Part shown: in pieces, positions 33,856-43,658 of the stretch | Layout of the letters: each line of letters starts with the position of its first letter | Position numbering within the stretch: position 1 is the first letter of the stretch | Assembly (NCBI RefSeq): GCF_042854845.1 | Contig: NZ_AP031499.1 | Span: forward strand, 124,001 to 188,000 | DNA length: 64,000 nucleotides | Direction: 5' to 3' | Source: Maricurvus nonylphenolicus | GTDB taxonomy: Bacteria > Pseudomonadota > Gammaproteobacteria > Pseudomonadales > Cellvibrionaceae | Made by a program: the position numbers and the translations under genes | The notes under the pieces: model-generated | Database searches by the model: none | What the model was told of the DNA's origin: nothing | Seen by the model: the letters and a program-made list of their open reading frames with translations, nothing else

Positions 33856-35365
33856 ATCGACACTTATTATCGCCGTGCTAATGCTAGGTATCGGGCTAGG
33901 GGCTGGATATTGGCTATCCGATAGGGGGGGCGCTACTACTGTGCCGACTGAGGAAAAAAAGCCTATTTTTTATCGCAATCCAATGAATCCCAGCGTTACT
34001 TCCCCTGTGCCAGCGAAGGATTCAATGGGCATGGACTATATACCAGTCTACGCAGAAGAGGATAACAAACCGTCTGAGCGGAAAATACTCTTCTACAGAA
34101 ACCCGATGAACCCTTCTGTGACATCACCTGTACCCGCTAAAGATTCGATGGGTATGGATTATGTCCCAGTTTATGCCGATAACGAGCAAAGCGAAGTTGT
34201 AGGTACGGTCAAGATCGACCCTGTCGTGGTTCAGAACATTGGCGTGCGGACTGCTATTGCCAAGCAGGAGTCAATCAATCGAACCATTCGTGCCGTGGGT
34301 CGAGTGGATTTTGATGAAGAAAGTATGTCGCGATTGCACCCAAAGGTTGAAGGGTGGATTGAAGAAATCCGTGTCGATAAAACGGGGCAGAATGTGGCTA
34401 AGGACGATATTTTGCTCAGTATCTACTCACCTAAGTTGGTATCAACTCAGCAGGAATATTTATTAGCACTGAATAACCTGTCTGCTTTGAGCAAAAGCCA
34501 ATTTGATGAAATCAGGCAAGGTGCAGAGGATCTGGTAAAGAGCTCTCGCGAACGCTTGGAATTGCTGGACGTGCCAGAGCATCAAATTCAAGAGCTGGAA
34601 CAAACCCGGAAAGTGAAGAAAAGTCTGCATATACATTCACCAGTGGCCGGTACGGTGATCCGTATTGGCTCCCGCCAGGGTCAATTCGTTACGCCAAAGA
34701 CTGAGCTGTACATGATGGTCGACCTAAGCAAGGTCTGGGTTTACGCTGATGTGTACGAGTATGAACTACCTTGGGTAAAAATTGGTGATGAAGTCGAGAT
34801 GACCTTGGCATCCGTGCCTGGAAAGACCTTTAAAGGCTCGCTTCAGTATATCTACCCCTATGCGGAATCAAAGACACGAACCACGAAAGTCCGCCTCGTG
34901 TTTGACAACCAGGAGCTGCTGTTACGACCTGATATGTTTGCAGAGGTTAGCATTAAGTCGGACAAGCAAAATAGCACAGTGGTGATTCCGGCTGAAGCGG
35001 TGATTCGATCTGGTGGGCATCCGCAGGTATTCGTGGTTAGAGAACCTGGAAAATTTGAGCCTCGTTTAGTCGAACTAGGTGTCGAGTCCAGCGGCAAAGT
35101 TGCGGTACTAGATGGCGTCAGTGCGGGCGAGGAAGTAGTGACCTCAGCCCAGTTCCTGGTGGATTCGGAATCCAAGCTGCGTGAAGCAACGGCCAAAATG
35201 ATGGAGGCCTCGCAGGATTCTGCAACAGACGGAGAAGGAGGCTCTCATAGCATGGAAGGCCATACAGGTATGAATCATAGTTCTGAGAGTATGGAAGGTC
35301 ATTCCGAGATGGATATGAGTAAACAGGTGGATCATTCAGCACACGGAGTCCATGAACATGATTAA
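33848..35365 (+). CDS. cusB: Copper/silver RND adaptor CusB with tandem metal-binding domains
   Basis: 505 residues. After a signal anchor (LIIAVLMLGIGLGAGYWL) come two almost identical heavy-metal-binding modules, FYRNPMNPSVTSPVPAKDSM at 41-60 and again from residue 82, each ending SMGMDY(I/V)PVY. The adaptor core follows (barrel-sandwich motif near IHSPVAGTVIRIGSRQGQF), then a Met/His-rich tail (SMEGHTGMNHSSESMEGHSE). The adaptor collects Cu(I)/Ag(I) in the periplasm and passes it to CusA. It overlaps cusC by 8 nt and cusA by 14 nt. One module is the family norm; the exact duplication is unusual. Confidence 0.92.
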   Translation: MNKSTLIIAVLMLGIGLGAGYWLSDRGGATTVPTEEKKPIFYRNPMNPSVTSPVPAKDSMGMDYIPVYAEEDNKPSERKILFYRNPMNPSVTSPVPAKDSMGMDYVPVYADNEQSEVVGTVKIDPVVVQNIGVRTAIAKQESINRTIRAVGRVDFDEESMSRLHPKVEGWIEEIRVDKTGQNVAKDDILLSIYSPKLVSTQQEYLLALNNLSALSKSQFDEIRQGAEDLVKSSRERLELLDVPEHQIQELEQTRKVKKSLHIHSPVAGTVIRIGSRQGQFVTPKTELYMMVDLSKVWVYADVYEYELPWVKIGDEVEMTLASVPGKTFKGSLQYIYPYAESKTRTTKVRLVFDNQELLLRPDMFAEVSIKSDKQNSTVVIPAEAVIRSGGHPQVFVVREPGKFEPRLVELGVESSGKVAVLDGVSAGEEVVTSAQFLVDSESKLREATAKMMEASQDSATDGEGGSHSMEGHTGMNHSSESMEGHSEMDMSKQVDHSAHGVHEHD

Positions 35366-38300
35366 CGCCATTATCAATGCCTCGCTACGTGATCGATTTA
35401 TGGTGTTGATTGCGGCAGTGATCATCTCGCTCGTTGGTATTTTTGCTTACAAAAATGCACCGCTGGACGCGATTCCTGATTTGTCGGATGTTCAAGTCAT
35501 TATATTTACTGAGTACCCTGGGCAATCACCCCAGGTGGTTGAAGACCAGGTCACATACCCTCTAACGACATCAATGCTGGCTGTGCCACGAACAAAGGTG
35601 GTTAGAGGGTATTCCTTTTTTGGTTTTTCCTTTGTGTACATCATCTTCGAAGATGGCACTGATATGTATTGGGCCCGCTCGCGCGTGCTGGAATCTATTA
35701 ACTATGTCAGTGGCCGATTACCTCAAGGAATTACGCCAACGTTAGGGCCAGATGCCACGGGGGTAGGTTGGGTGTACGAATATGCTCTGGTCGATAAAAC
35801 CGGTAAGCATGACTTGTCCCAATTACGTTCATTACAGGACTGGTATTTGCGGTACCCACTGCAAACGGTCGAAGGTGTCTCAGAAGTTGCGTCGGTTGGT
35901 GGTTACGTTAAACAGTATCAGGTTGAAGTCGACCCCAATGCTCTACTGCGCTACAACATACCGCTGAATAAGATCAAGATGGCCATCAAAATGTCCAACA
36001 AGGATGTGGGTGGCCGTCTGGTGGAGATGGCTGAAACGGAGTATATGGTTCGTGGATTGGGATATATACAGTCGATTGATGACCTCAATAGTATCCCCGT
36101 AAGTGTGGACAAAGACGGCACACCAATCCGACTGCAAGATGTAGCGCATGTGCAAATTGGTCCCGAGCTTCGCCGGGGGTTGGTTGACCTTAATGGTGAA
36201 GGCGAGGTTGCTGGTGGCGTTGTCATTATGCGCTTTGGCGAAAACGCATTGGCGACCATTCAGGCGGTGCGAGCCAAGCTGGAAGAACTGAAGGCCGGGC
36301 TGCCTGAAGGCGTTGAAATCGTCCCCGTGTATGATCGTGGTGACTTGATTGAGCGAGCTGTTAAAAGCCTGAATACCTCGCTCTTTCAGGAGCTGGTTAT
36401 TGTCAGCTTGGTTGTGATCTTATTCTTGTTACACGCGCGATCAGCATTCGTGGCAATTATCACGCTACCCCTGGGAATCCTGATGGCCTTTATCATCATG
36501 CGTATTCAAGGGCTAAATGCCAACATTATGTCGTTGGGAGGGATAGCGATCACCATTGGCACCATGGTCGATGGGGCGATTGTGATGGTGGAAAATGCTC
36601 ATAGCCGGTTGGCCGAGGCCCGTGAAGATAAGGGATCTGAGCTGACCCTGGATGAGCGTTGGAAAACGATAGGGGCATCTTGTCAGGAAGTAGGGCCAGC
36701 GTTGTTTTTTTCACTGCTCGTTATCACAGTCTCATTCCTGCCCATCTTCACCATGCAGGCGCAAGAAGGGCGATTATTTAGCCCACTGGCCTTTACTGCA
36801 ACCTATGCGATGGCGGCATCAGCCATCCTGGCGATTACCCTTGTTCCTGTGATGATGGGGTATTTATTGCGCGGTAAGATAGTGGCTGAGCATAAGAATC
36901 CAATTAATCGCGCACTCCATGCCATTCATGGCCCTGCCCTGAAGCTTGCCATGCGATGGCGGAGTGTCACACTGGTATTAGCGGTAGGCTTGCTGGCAGC
37001 TACTTATTATCCGTATTCAAAGCTGGGTAGTGAATTTATGCCGCCCCTGGATGAGGGCGATATTCTCTATATGCCAACCACATTTCCAGGTATTTCGATT
37101 ACTAAAGCCAAGGAGTTGCTTCAACAGACCGACAAAATCCTGTCTACATTTCCTGAGGTACATCATGTATTTGGTAAAGTTGGGCGAGCCGAATCAGCAA
37201 CTGACTCAGCGCCTCTGGCTATGATCGAGACTACGGTACGACTTAAACCTAAAGAGGAATGGCCTGATCCCTCAAAATCCACCAAGGATCTGATGAATGA
37301 AATGGATCAGGCGATACAGTTTCCAGGCTTAGCGAATGCCTGGACGATGCCGATCAAAACCCGTATCGACATGCTGTCGACAGGCATTAAAACCCCTATT
37401 GGTATCAAGGTGTCGGGGCCTGATCTCAATGTTCTTCAACAGGTTTCCCAGGATATTGAGCAAGCCATGAAAACGCTGCCGGAAACAACTTCAGCCTTCG
37501 GTGACCGGGCAGTGGGTGGTTATTACCTTGACTTTGAAATCAACCGGGAGAGTGCAGCGCGCTATGGTCTTACCGTAGGTGCCGTGCAAGACATTATTCA
37601 AAGTGCCATTGGTGGCATGAATATCACTGAAACGGTCGAGGGACTTGAGCGGTATCCGGTGAATCTACGGTACCCGCGTGAACTACGTGATGATATGGAG
37701 ACACTAAAGCGGGTGCTGATACCTACGCCAACAGGTACGCAAATTCCGCTGGCGATGGTCGCGAATATTGATTATCAGCGTGGTCCACCGGTGATTAAAA
37801 GTGAAGATGCGCGTCCTAATGCCTGGATATATGTTGATATTTCAACCTCGGATATCGGTGGCTATGTTGCCAAGGCAAAACGTGTCTTGGAGGAGCAGGT
37901 CAAAGTGCCCGCTGGCTATACGATCACCTGGTCAGGGCAATTTGAGTACATGGAACGTGCCGCAGCGCGTTTGAGCATTGTGGCACCAGCAACGCTTCTT
38001 ATTATATTTCTGCTGCTCTATTTCAATTTCCGCAACATCACCGAGCCGTTAGTTGTGATGATGTCGATCCCGTTTGGTTTGGTTGGTGGCATCTGGCTTA
38101 TCTATATTAATGATTACAACATGTCAGTCGCCGTGGCTGTGGGTTTTATTGCGTTGGCGGGAATGGCTGCGGAAATTGGCGTACTGGTATTAAGCTTTAT
38201 CGATACGGAGATTGCCAAACGACGGGCTGCTTCCCAAGGTGTTTTGTCGTTTGATGAAATTAAGGACGCTGTACTCTCGGCGACATCAAAACGTGTACGA

Positions 38301-38552
38301 CCGGTGGCTATGACGGCTATATCGACAATGGCAGGGTTAGTTCCCATTATGTTGAGTAGTGGCACGGGATCGGATGTTACGCATCGCATTGCTGCACCAA
38401 TGCTGGGTGGAATGCTGACGGTCACAATTCTCAACCTATTGGTGTTGCCGGTCATTTATAGCTTCATCCTACAGTTCCAGGAAAAAGGAAGGACAGACTC
38501 TGTTGCGTTGGAAACCTTGCCTAAAGTGCCAGAGGGAGGAGAGTCTGCGTGA
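35352..38552 (+). CDS. cusA: Copper/silver RND efflux pump CusA/SilA
   Basis: 1066 residues, twelve-helix proton-driven pump. The helix-4 signature is AITIGTMVDGAIVMVENAH at 399-417, the copper/silver form of HME-RND proteins. The three methionines that bind Cu(I) and Ag(I) in E. coli CusA have clear counterparts: M574 in ILYMPTTF, M624 in PLAMIETT and M674 in TRIDMLSTGIK. An ATG 6 nt further in is an alternative start. It overlaps cusB upstream and a channel-like gene downstream by GTGA. Confidence 0.94.
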   Translation: MNMINAIINASLRDRFMVLIAAVIISLVGIFAYKNAPLDAIPDLSDVQVIIFTEYPGQSPQVVEDQVTYPLTTSMLAVPRTKVVRGYSFFGFSFVYIIFEDGTDMYWARSRVLESINYVSGRLPQGITPTLGPDATGVGWVYEYALVDKTGKHDLSQLRSLQDWYLRYPLQTVEGVSEVASVGGYVKQYQVEVDPNALLRYNIPLNKIKMAIKMSNKDVGGRLVEMAETEYMVRGLGYIQSIDDLNSIPVSVDKDGTPIRLQDVAHVQIGPELRRGLVDLNGEGEVAGGVVIMRFGENALATIQAVRAKLEELKAGLPEGVEIVPVYDRGDLIERAVKSLNTSLFQELVIVSLVVILFLLHARSAFVAIITLPLGILMAFIIMRIQGLNANIMSLGGIAITIGTMVDGAIVMVENAHSRLAEAREDKGSELTLDERWKTIGASCQEVGPALFFSLLVITVSFLPIFTMQAQEGRLFSPLAFTATYAMAASAILAITLVPVMMGYLLRGKIVAEHKNPINRALHAIHGPALKLAMRWRSVTLVLAVGLLAATYYPYSKLGSEFMPPLDEGDILYMPTTFPGISITKAKELLQQTDKILSTFPEVHHVFGKVGRAESATDSAPLAMIETTVRLKPKEEWPDPSKSTKDLMNEMDQAIQFPGLANAWTMPIKTRIDMLSTGIKTPIGIKVSGPDLNVLQQVSQDIEQAMKTLPETTSAFGDRAVGGYYLDFEINRESAARYGLTVGAVQDIIQSAIGGMNITETVEGLERYPVNLRYPRELRDDMETLKRVLIPTPTGTQIPLAMVANIDYQRGPPVIKSEDARPNAWIYVDISTSDIGGYVAKAKRVLEEQVKVPAGYTITWSGQFEYMERAAARLSIVAPATLLIIFLLLYFNFRNITEPLVVMMSIPFGLVGGIWLIYINDYNMSVAVAVGFIALAGMAAEIGVLVLSFIDTEIAKRRAASQGVLSFDEIKDAVLSATSKRVRPVAMTAISTMAGLVPIMLSSGTGSDVTHRIAAPMLGGMLTVTILNLLVLPVIYSFILQFQEKGRTDSVALETLPKVPEGGESA

Positions 38553-39004
38553 TATTGGCTGTTGGTTTGGCATTTGCACTGGTGGCAGTTACTTTTGCTT
38601 TTCACTATCGGGTGCTTCTTTGGCTGGGTACAAATACGCCTAAACTCAACCTGCCAACACACACGCAGGTGTTAGTGATTGTTGTTGTGCTGTTTCTTAC
38701 ACACATTGTGGAGATTGGCATATACGCAGTCACTTACAGCTTGTCAGTATCCTCATTTGAGCTGGGCACGTTTCGAGGTTCACCAGTCACTGATGCTATG
38801 AGTTATTTATATTATTCGGGTGTCGTCTACACGACTTTGGGTTTGGGAGATATTCAGCCGGAAGGTCATATTCGGTTTATTACTGCCATGGAAGCGCTTA
38901 ACGGCTTTCTGCTAATTACATGGTCTGCTTCATTTACGTTCTTGGCCATGGGGCGGTTATGGACTTGGGATAGTTCCTGTACAGGTCTAAATAACCGACA
39001 ATGA
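38549..39004 (+). CDS. Two-helix ion-channel-like membrane protein, 151 aa
   Basis: Starts at GTG 38549, overlapping the cusA stop by GTGA. After two hydrophobic segments (VLVIVVVLFLTHIVEIGIYAV and a first N-terminal helix) comes YYSGVVYTTLGLGDIQPEGH, close to the TVGYGD-type selectivity filter of K+ channel (Ion_trans_2) proteins, followed by a last helix. The filter reads TLGLGD rather than TVGYGD, so ion selectivity may differ. Translational coupling to CusA suggests a role in balancing charge during efflux. Confidence 0.75.
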   Translation: MILAVGLAFALVAVTFAFHYRVLLWLGTNTPKLNLPTHTQVLVIVVVLFLTHIVEIGIYAVTYSLSVSSFELGTFRGSPVTDAMSYLYYSGVVYTTLGLGDIQPEGHIRFITAMEALNGFLLITWSASFTFLAMGRLWTWDSSCTGLNNRQ

Positions 39005-39247
39005 AGAAAATGCGTATAGATATCAATGCTGTATGAGTCAACCAGTCTGAAGGAAAAGATGATAAGCAGATATAAATTAGCAATAGCTAGCACCTTAGTG
39101 CAGCGTTCTTGTTGAATAGTAAAGCGTGAACTCAACGATTCGCAGTGCACTAACGCCTTCGGCTATAGTATTGCTGATGTAATGCCATATCTCGAATCTA
39201 ATTTAGTCCAATCGGAGTGTTAAAGACCCGTGAAAGAGAAGTGTCAT
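39005..39247. other. Intergenic region after the Cus cluster
   Basis: No supported gene or terminator is seen. A short GC-containing dyad (ACGCCTTCGGC, near 39149-39160) may mark the end of the cus transcript or a small regulator site. The next ribosome site is GAGAAG before 39248. Confidence 0.35.
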
Positions 39248-40123
39248 ATGAAAACTATTTTTTCATCAGTATTTGTTGAACGAGGCCACTCGTCACTGAT
39301 TATTCTTTTAGTCATCCTGCTGTCCGCTTGCTCTGTCAATGCACAACCATCTGGCGAAAAGCAAGGGAATCCAGTGTCTGAGAGTGATCAAGCGGTTGAG
39401 AACAACTCCACAAGTGATTTTTCCAAAATACAGCGCGCGCTAGACCAAATGAACAGTAATTTAAAACAGACTGCGCCTCCTGATCAAAACAACTCCAAAA
39501 AAGCAATGCCCAACGATCAGCGTGCAGTAGAGGAAGGTTCAACGGTTTTGCAGGATGGCTCCAGCATGCAAGATCCCAAGAAAATGGGTATGGGTAGGGG
39601 AATGAACAAAGGCATGCATATGAATATGCCAATGAAAGGTATGCAGAAAGATAAAATGATGATGGGAAAATGCAAGGGCATGATGTGTAAAATGGGCATG
39701 AAAAACATGTCTATGATGGGGCGGCCACCTAAAGATCAAGCACTTGGAACCGCAAACGCTGATACAGCCCTGCCTGGCTACATGAGTGCAGCTCATCTCT
39801 ATCACATCGGAGAAAATGAGTTTTTTTTAGATCACTCTGCGCATCTTGGTTTAACGCAAAATCAAACTGATCAACTTAAAGCCATTCAATCGCAATGGCA
39901 AAGCCAGAAAACCGCCATGATTTCAGAGCGAGATTCCCTCGAACAACGTCTGTGGGAATTTACCGCCTTGGGGCAACCTGATTATAAGGCGATTCAAAAA
40001 ACAATAATGTCAATTGAATCGATAAATTCAAAGCTCAGGTTGACTTTCATAAAGCAGGTTGGCCAAGCGGTATCAGTTTTGACCGCTCAGCAAGTATCAA
40101 AGCTTACCGACGCCAAGCTTTGA
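39248..40123 (+). CDS. Met-rich Spy/CpxP-like periplasmic lipoprotein
   Basis: The ATG at 39248 is taken, with GAGAAG upstream; a GTG at 39230 is possible. The signal ends at a lipobox (VILLSAC). A linker with repeated Met (KMGMGRGMNKGMHMNMPMKG, KMMMGKCKGMMCKMG) is suited to binding Cu(I). The C-terminal helical part (HSAHLGLTQNQTDQLKAIQS) carries an LTxxQ segment of Spy/CpxP-type envelope-stress proteins. It may chaperone or scavenge copper in the periplasm next to the redox trio. Confidence 0.72.
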   Translation: MKTIFSSVFVERGHSSLIILLVILLSACSVNAQPSGEKQGNPVSESDQAVENNSTSDFSKIQRALDQMNSNLKQTAPPDQNNSKKAMPNDQRAVEEGSTVLQDGSSMQDPKKMGMGRGMNKGMHMNMPMKGMQKDKMMMGKCKGMMCKMGMKNMSMMGRPPKDQALGTANADTALPGYMSAAHLYHIGENEFFLDHSAHLGLTQNQTDQLKAIQSQWQSQKTAMISERDSLEQRLWEFTALGQPDYKAIQKTIMSIESINSKLRLTFIKQVGQAVSVLTAQQVSKLTDAKL

Positions 40124-40145
40124 TCAACCTTAAGAGAGCACAGTG

Positions 40146-42107
40146 ATGCCCCAAAAAAATAAAGTAAGAAAGTATTGGCCAACTGAACACTATTCGAGAT
40201 TTCTACCGGCCGTGATGGTAGCAGTAGCAGCATTGCTAGTGGCCTTGTCAGTACATGCACAAAAATCTGACGCCGAGCATCGTAGCCATCACCCGGATGT
40301 CTATGGTGAGCAGAGTCAGTTAGAACCGGGCATTACAACAGGTGGCAAACCAGATAAACAGCCTTCCTCCGGCAATGGAATGGCTAGAGGTATGGAAGCT
40401 GGAATGGGCAAAATGATGGATGGCATGATGGAGAAAATGGGGGCACCAAAACCCAAGGATCTTTACCCATCATTGATGCGACTCCCCGAGTTACCCGAGA
40501 AAAAGCGCGAAGAAGTCCTAGCAAAAGCTGTTGGGCGCATGAAAGCCGGTACCGCCGTCATGGTCCAGGGATTTGATGCGTTGTCGCGGGCAGATGTACG
40601 GCAGGATTTTACACGGATGCAATCGGCAGTCCTGGAGATAGAACAAGGCTTAAGTCAATACAACAGCGGCTTAGCAGCAAAACGTGCTTTGACTGAGGGG
40701 CAAGCGCCTCGCCGAGTTGCCTTGCAATGGTTCAAGCGTGAAATGAATCTTCTGCCTACAGTCAGCTCTCACGAGCCCCCTCGGTTTCTGGGGATGACGC
40801 CATTGCATACGGGCATCATGTTGGTTCTCATCGCATTTGCCGTCACCATGATTTGGATGTACGTCTTCAGAATGCGTCGAGCGGGTGCTTTGATGGAAGA
40901 GCTTAGGCAGCAATCGCCTGCCGATGCAGATGCTTCGTCAAAGACACCTGAGGATAGTCAAAAGGAATCCCCTTCTGCCAATACCGCTGATGTCTCTAAC
41001 ACTGTTGTTCCAAATGGTGATGCCCCGGCCGCTGCCATCCCGAATAAAGCTGGCCGTTATACCGGACCTCTGCGAGTAACCGGTATATTTACTGAGACTC
41101 ACGATGTTAAAACATTTCGCCTGGCACAGCCGGACGGAGAACAGCTGCCCTTTGATTACGAGCCGGGGCAATTTGTCACCTTCAGCTTATCGATTCCTGG
41201 CCAGGAAAAAATCGTCAAGCGTTCCTACACCATCGCCTCATCTCCAAGTCAACGTGACTATATGGAAGTCACTATTAAGAGAGAAGAGCACGGACTTGTT
41301 TCGCGCCATATGCACGACAGCGTCAAGCTCAATGATCTGCTGGAAATTAAAGCACCCAATGGCAAATTCTATTTTAACGGCCAGGGGGTAAACAGTGTCA
41401 TGCTTATATCCGGCGGGGTAGGGATTACACCCATGATGAGTGCTGTTCGTTATCTCACGGCACAGTGTTGGGAAGGGGATATCTACTTCATCTTCAGCGC
41501 ACGAACAACCCACGACTTTATTTTTGAGCAAGAGCTTCTCTATTTGCAGCGACGTCACAGCAACCTGCACGTGTTGATTAGCATGACTCGGGCGGAAGGC
41601 ACAACCTGGATGGGGCCCCAAGGGCGACTAACCCCAGAGTTAATAAACGGGTTCGTACCTGAATTGACATCGAAAGTTGCCCACATCTGTGGCCCACCAG
41701 CCATGATGGATGCCATTTCCGATATGTTGCTTGAACTCGGCATGCCAAAGAACAGTATCAAGACTGAAGCATTTGGTGGCGAACCCCCCAAGGAAAAGGC
41801 CGCCCCTTCGACGGCATCGGGTACTGAGCCTTCAGCTGAAGCCTCGACTCATGAGGTGAAGTTTGTTGCGTCTGGAAAGCAAGGAAAGTCTGGTCCTGAA
41901 GAAACAATTCTAGAAGTGGCCGAAGCGCTGGACATCGATATTGAAAGTTCATGCAGAGCTGGAAGCTGTGGAACCTGTAAAGTGAAGCTGCTTAGCGGGA
42001 GCGTCGAGATGGATGTCGACGATGGCCTGGAAGACGAGGATAAAGCAGACGGTTATATACTGGCATGCCAGGCCATTCCCTCCACGCCGGTTGAAGTAGA
42101 GGCCTGA
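40146..42107 (+). CDS. Membrane-anchored FAD/NAD(P)/2Fe-2S oxidoreductase with Met-rich N-terminus
   Basis: 653 residues from ATG 40146. An N-terminal signal or anchor (FLPAVMVAVAALLVALSVHA) is followed by a periplasmic region with Met-rich GMARGMEAGMGKMMDGMMEK, then a membrane helix at about 221-241, an Ala/Pro linker and a cytoplasmic reductase: FAD site RSYT 359-362, NAD site GGVGITPMM 423-431, CGPPAMM 515-521, and a C-terminal plant-type 2Fe-2S domain with C603, C608, C611 and C641. It should take electrons from NAD(P)H to flavin and iron-sulphur, and pass them on. Fusing a copper-binding-like periplasmic region to a ferredoxin reductase is unusual. It heads three tightly packed genes. 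Confidence 0.85.
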   Translation: MPQKNKVRKYWPTEHYSRFLPAVMVAVAALLVALSVHAQKSDAEHRSHHPDVYGEQSQLEPGITTGGKPDKQPSSGNGMARGMEAGMGKMMDGMMEKMGAPKPKDLYPSLMRLPELPEKKREEVLAKAVGRMKAGTAVMVQGFDALSRADVRQDFTRMQSAVLEIEQGLSQYNSGLAAKRALTEGQAPRRVALQWFKREMNLLPTVSSHEPPRFLGMTPLHTGIMLVLIAFAVTMIWMYVFRMRRAGALMEELRQQSPADADASSKTPEDSQKESPSANTADVSNTVVPNGDAPAAAIPNKAGRYTGPLRVTGIFTETHDVKTFRLAQPDGEQLPFDYEPGQFVTFSLSIPGQEKIVKRSYTIASSPSQRDYMEVTIKREEHGLVSRHMHDSVKLNDLLEIKAPNGKFYFNGQGVNSVMLISGGVGITPMMSAVRYLTAQCWEGDIYFIFSARTTHDFIFEQELLYLQRRHSNLHVLISMTRAEGTTWMGPQGRLTPELINGFVPELTSKVAHICGPPAMMDAISDMLLELGMPKNSIKTEAFGGEPPKEKAAPSTASGTEPSAEASTHEVKFVASGKQGKSGPEETILEVAEALDIDIESSCRAGSCGTCKVKLLSGSVEMDVDDGLEDEDKADGYILACQAIPSTPVEVEA

Positions 42108-42111
42108 CACG

Positions 42112-42867
42112 ATGAATAACCAAGAACGTCAAATTGTCGGTGGACTACTAGTGCTTATGTTGCTGCTCTGGCTAGGCTTTATCTGGCATCGAGACCCTCG
42201 CTTCCCCGGCAGCTTTGAAGGCAGCCTGTTAGGGATTATTGCAGCGCTGTTGATGTTTGTTCCATTGCTTTACTTGGTTGTCAAACGGGTGAAGCCTTTG
42301 AAGAAATGGATCACCCGAAAAGTTTCTATGCCAAAGCTTCTCCTTTGGCATGTCTATGCTGGTGTACTCGGCCCTATATTGGGACTGCTTCACAGTGCCC
42401 ACCGGTTTGACAGTTATGTGGGTTCTTCGTTGATCATTCTTATGTTTGTCGTGGTCATTAGTGGCTTTATTGGTCGCTACCTGCTCTCCCTGATTTCCTC
42501 CAGTTTACGCGATAAAAAAGCGTTAAGGAGTGACCTCCACTCGAAATTTCAACAGGTCAGAGTGGAGTTGGAAAACCAGAGACCAGAGGATCATCTCAGC
42601 CCAGTACAATCATTTCACCGATCGCTCTTGCCAGCACTCGTAGACGCCAGTTTTTGGTCTCAACATCCAGCCAAGACATCAACCGCACAGGCTCTCAAGC
42701 TGGTAGATGCCATATCCGATGTTGACTACAGCATCAAAATCCATGATATCGCTAAAGGGTGGTTTCAACGCTGGTTGAAGTTCCATATCTCCATTTCGTT
42801 GTTACTTTATGCGTTACTGATTTTTCATATTGGCTCTGAAATTTATTTTGGGTTGAGGTGGCTTTGA
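42112..42867 (+). CDS. Cytochrome b-like membrane protein, 251 aa
   Basis: Four or five membrane helices with histidines placed as haem ligands might be: LLWHVYAGVLGPILGLLHSAH and, in the last helix, WLKFHISISLLLYALLIFHI. This spacing resembles membrane cytochromes b or ferric-reductase-like proteins that carry electrons across the inner membrane. It lies 4 nt after the reductase gene and overlaps the seven-haem cytochrome, so it is the likely membrane link. The haem ligation itself is inferred. Confidence 0.6.
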   Translation: MNNQERQIVGGLLVLMLLLWLGFIWHRDPRFPGSFEGSLLGIIAALLMFVPLLYLVVKRVKPLKKWITRKVSMPKLLLWHVYAGVLGPILGLLHSAHRFDSYVGSSLIILMFVVVISGFIGRYLLSLISSSLRDKKALRSDLHSKFQQVRVELENQRPEDHLSPVQSFHRSLLPALVDASFWSQHPAKTSTAQALKLVDAISDVDYSIKIHDIAKGWFQRWLKFHISISLLLYALLIFHIGSEIYFGLRWL

Positions 42868-43658
42868 AAGCGCGTATTTGGACCTTCATCGGAATTGCAT
42901 TGGCAGCGCTGTTAATCAGTCATCTGTGGCATCAATCGGATGACTCAACGGACATAAACTGGGAGCAAGCGGTGAGCCCAGGAGAATTGAGCACGGCTCA
43001 TACTTTTCTTGAGAACAACTGTGAGGGTTGCCATACACCGGTACAAGGTGTGACACGTGAAAATTGCGTGATGTGTCACGCCAATGAATTAGAAATTCTT
43101 CAACGACAGCCTACCGCATTCCACGCCGATGTGACGGAATGTACTTCCTGTCACCAGGAGCACCATGGACGAAACGCCAAGATTTCCGTCATGGATCATA
43201 AATTCCTTACGACGGTGGGAATGGCCATGTTGCCAAACCCGAACATTCAATTCGATAAAGGGACGGCTACACGCGATTTTTTACAAAGTATCGTATCCAG
43301 TGATCGACCGACTGACCCATTGTTCGTGCACCCGAGTATTTCAGTGGAAGAATCCGTTTTACAGTGTGCTAGTTGTCATGGCAATGATGACCGTCATTTT
43401 GGCCTTTTTGGTAACGACTGTGCTTCGTGCCACAGAACAGATCAGTGGTCTTTACCGGAGTTCATACATCCGTCAAATCAATCCTACGATTGTAACCAAT
43501 GTCACGAAGCTCCACCCAGCCATTACATGCAGCACTTTAAAATGATTTCTGCAAAAGTTGCTGGTCAACATAAGGCTAAGGTGGAAGAGTGTTTTGCTTG
43601 TCATCAGACGACATCGTGGAACGATATAAAACGAGCAGGGTGGTACAAGCACCATTGA
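42858..43658 (+). CDS. Heptahaem periplasmic cytochrome c
   Basis: A GTG start at 42858 overlaps the upstream gene. After a membrane anchor (FIGIALAALLISHLW) there are seven CxxCH haem sites: CEGCH, CVMCH, CTSCH, CASCH twice, CNQCH and CFACH. Several His-rich segments (HQEHHG, HPSNQS) can supply distal ligands. Multihaem proteins of this type carry electrons in the periplasm to terminal reductases or metals. With its two upstream partners it forms a complete path from cytoplasm to periplasm. Confidence 0.88.
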   Translation: MALKARIWTFIGIALAALLISHLWHQSDDSTDINWEQAVSPGELSTAHTFLENNCEGCHTPVQGVTRENCVMCHANELEILQRQPTAFHADVTECTSCHQEHHGRNAKISVMDHKFLTTVGMAMLPNPNIQFDKGTATRDFLQSIVSSDRPTDPLFVHPSISVEESVLQCASCHGNDDRHFGLFGNDCASCHRTDQWSLPEFIHPSNQSYDCNQCHEAPPSHYMQHFKMISAKVAGQHKAKVEECFACHQTTSWNDIKRAGWYKHH

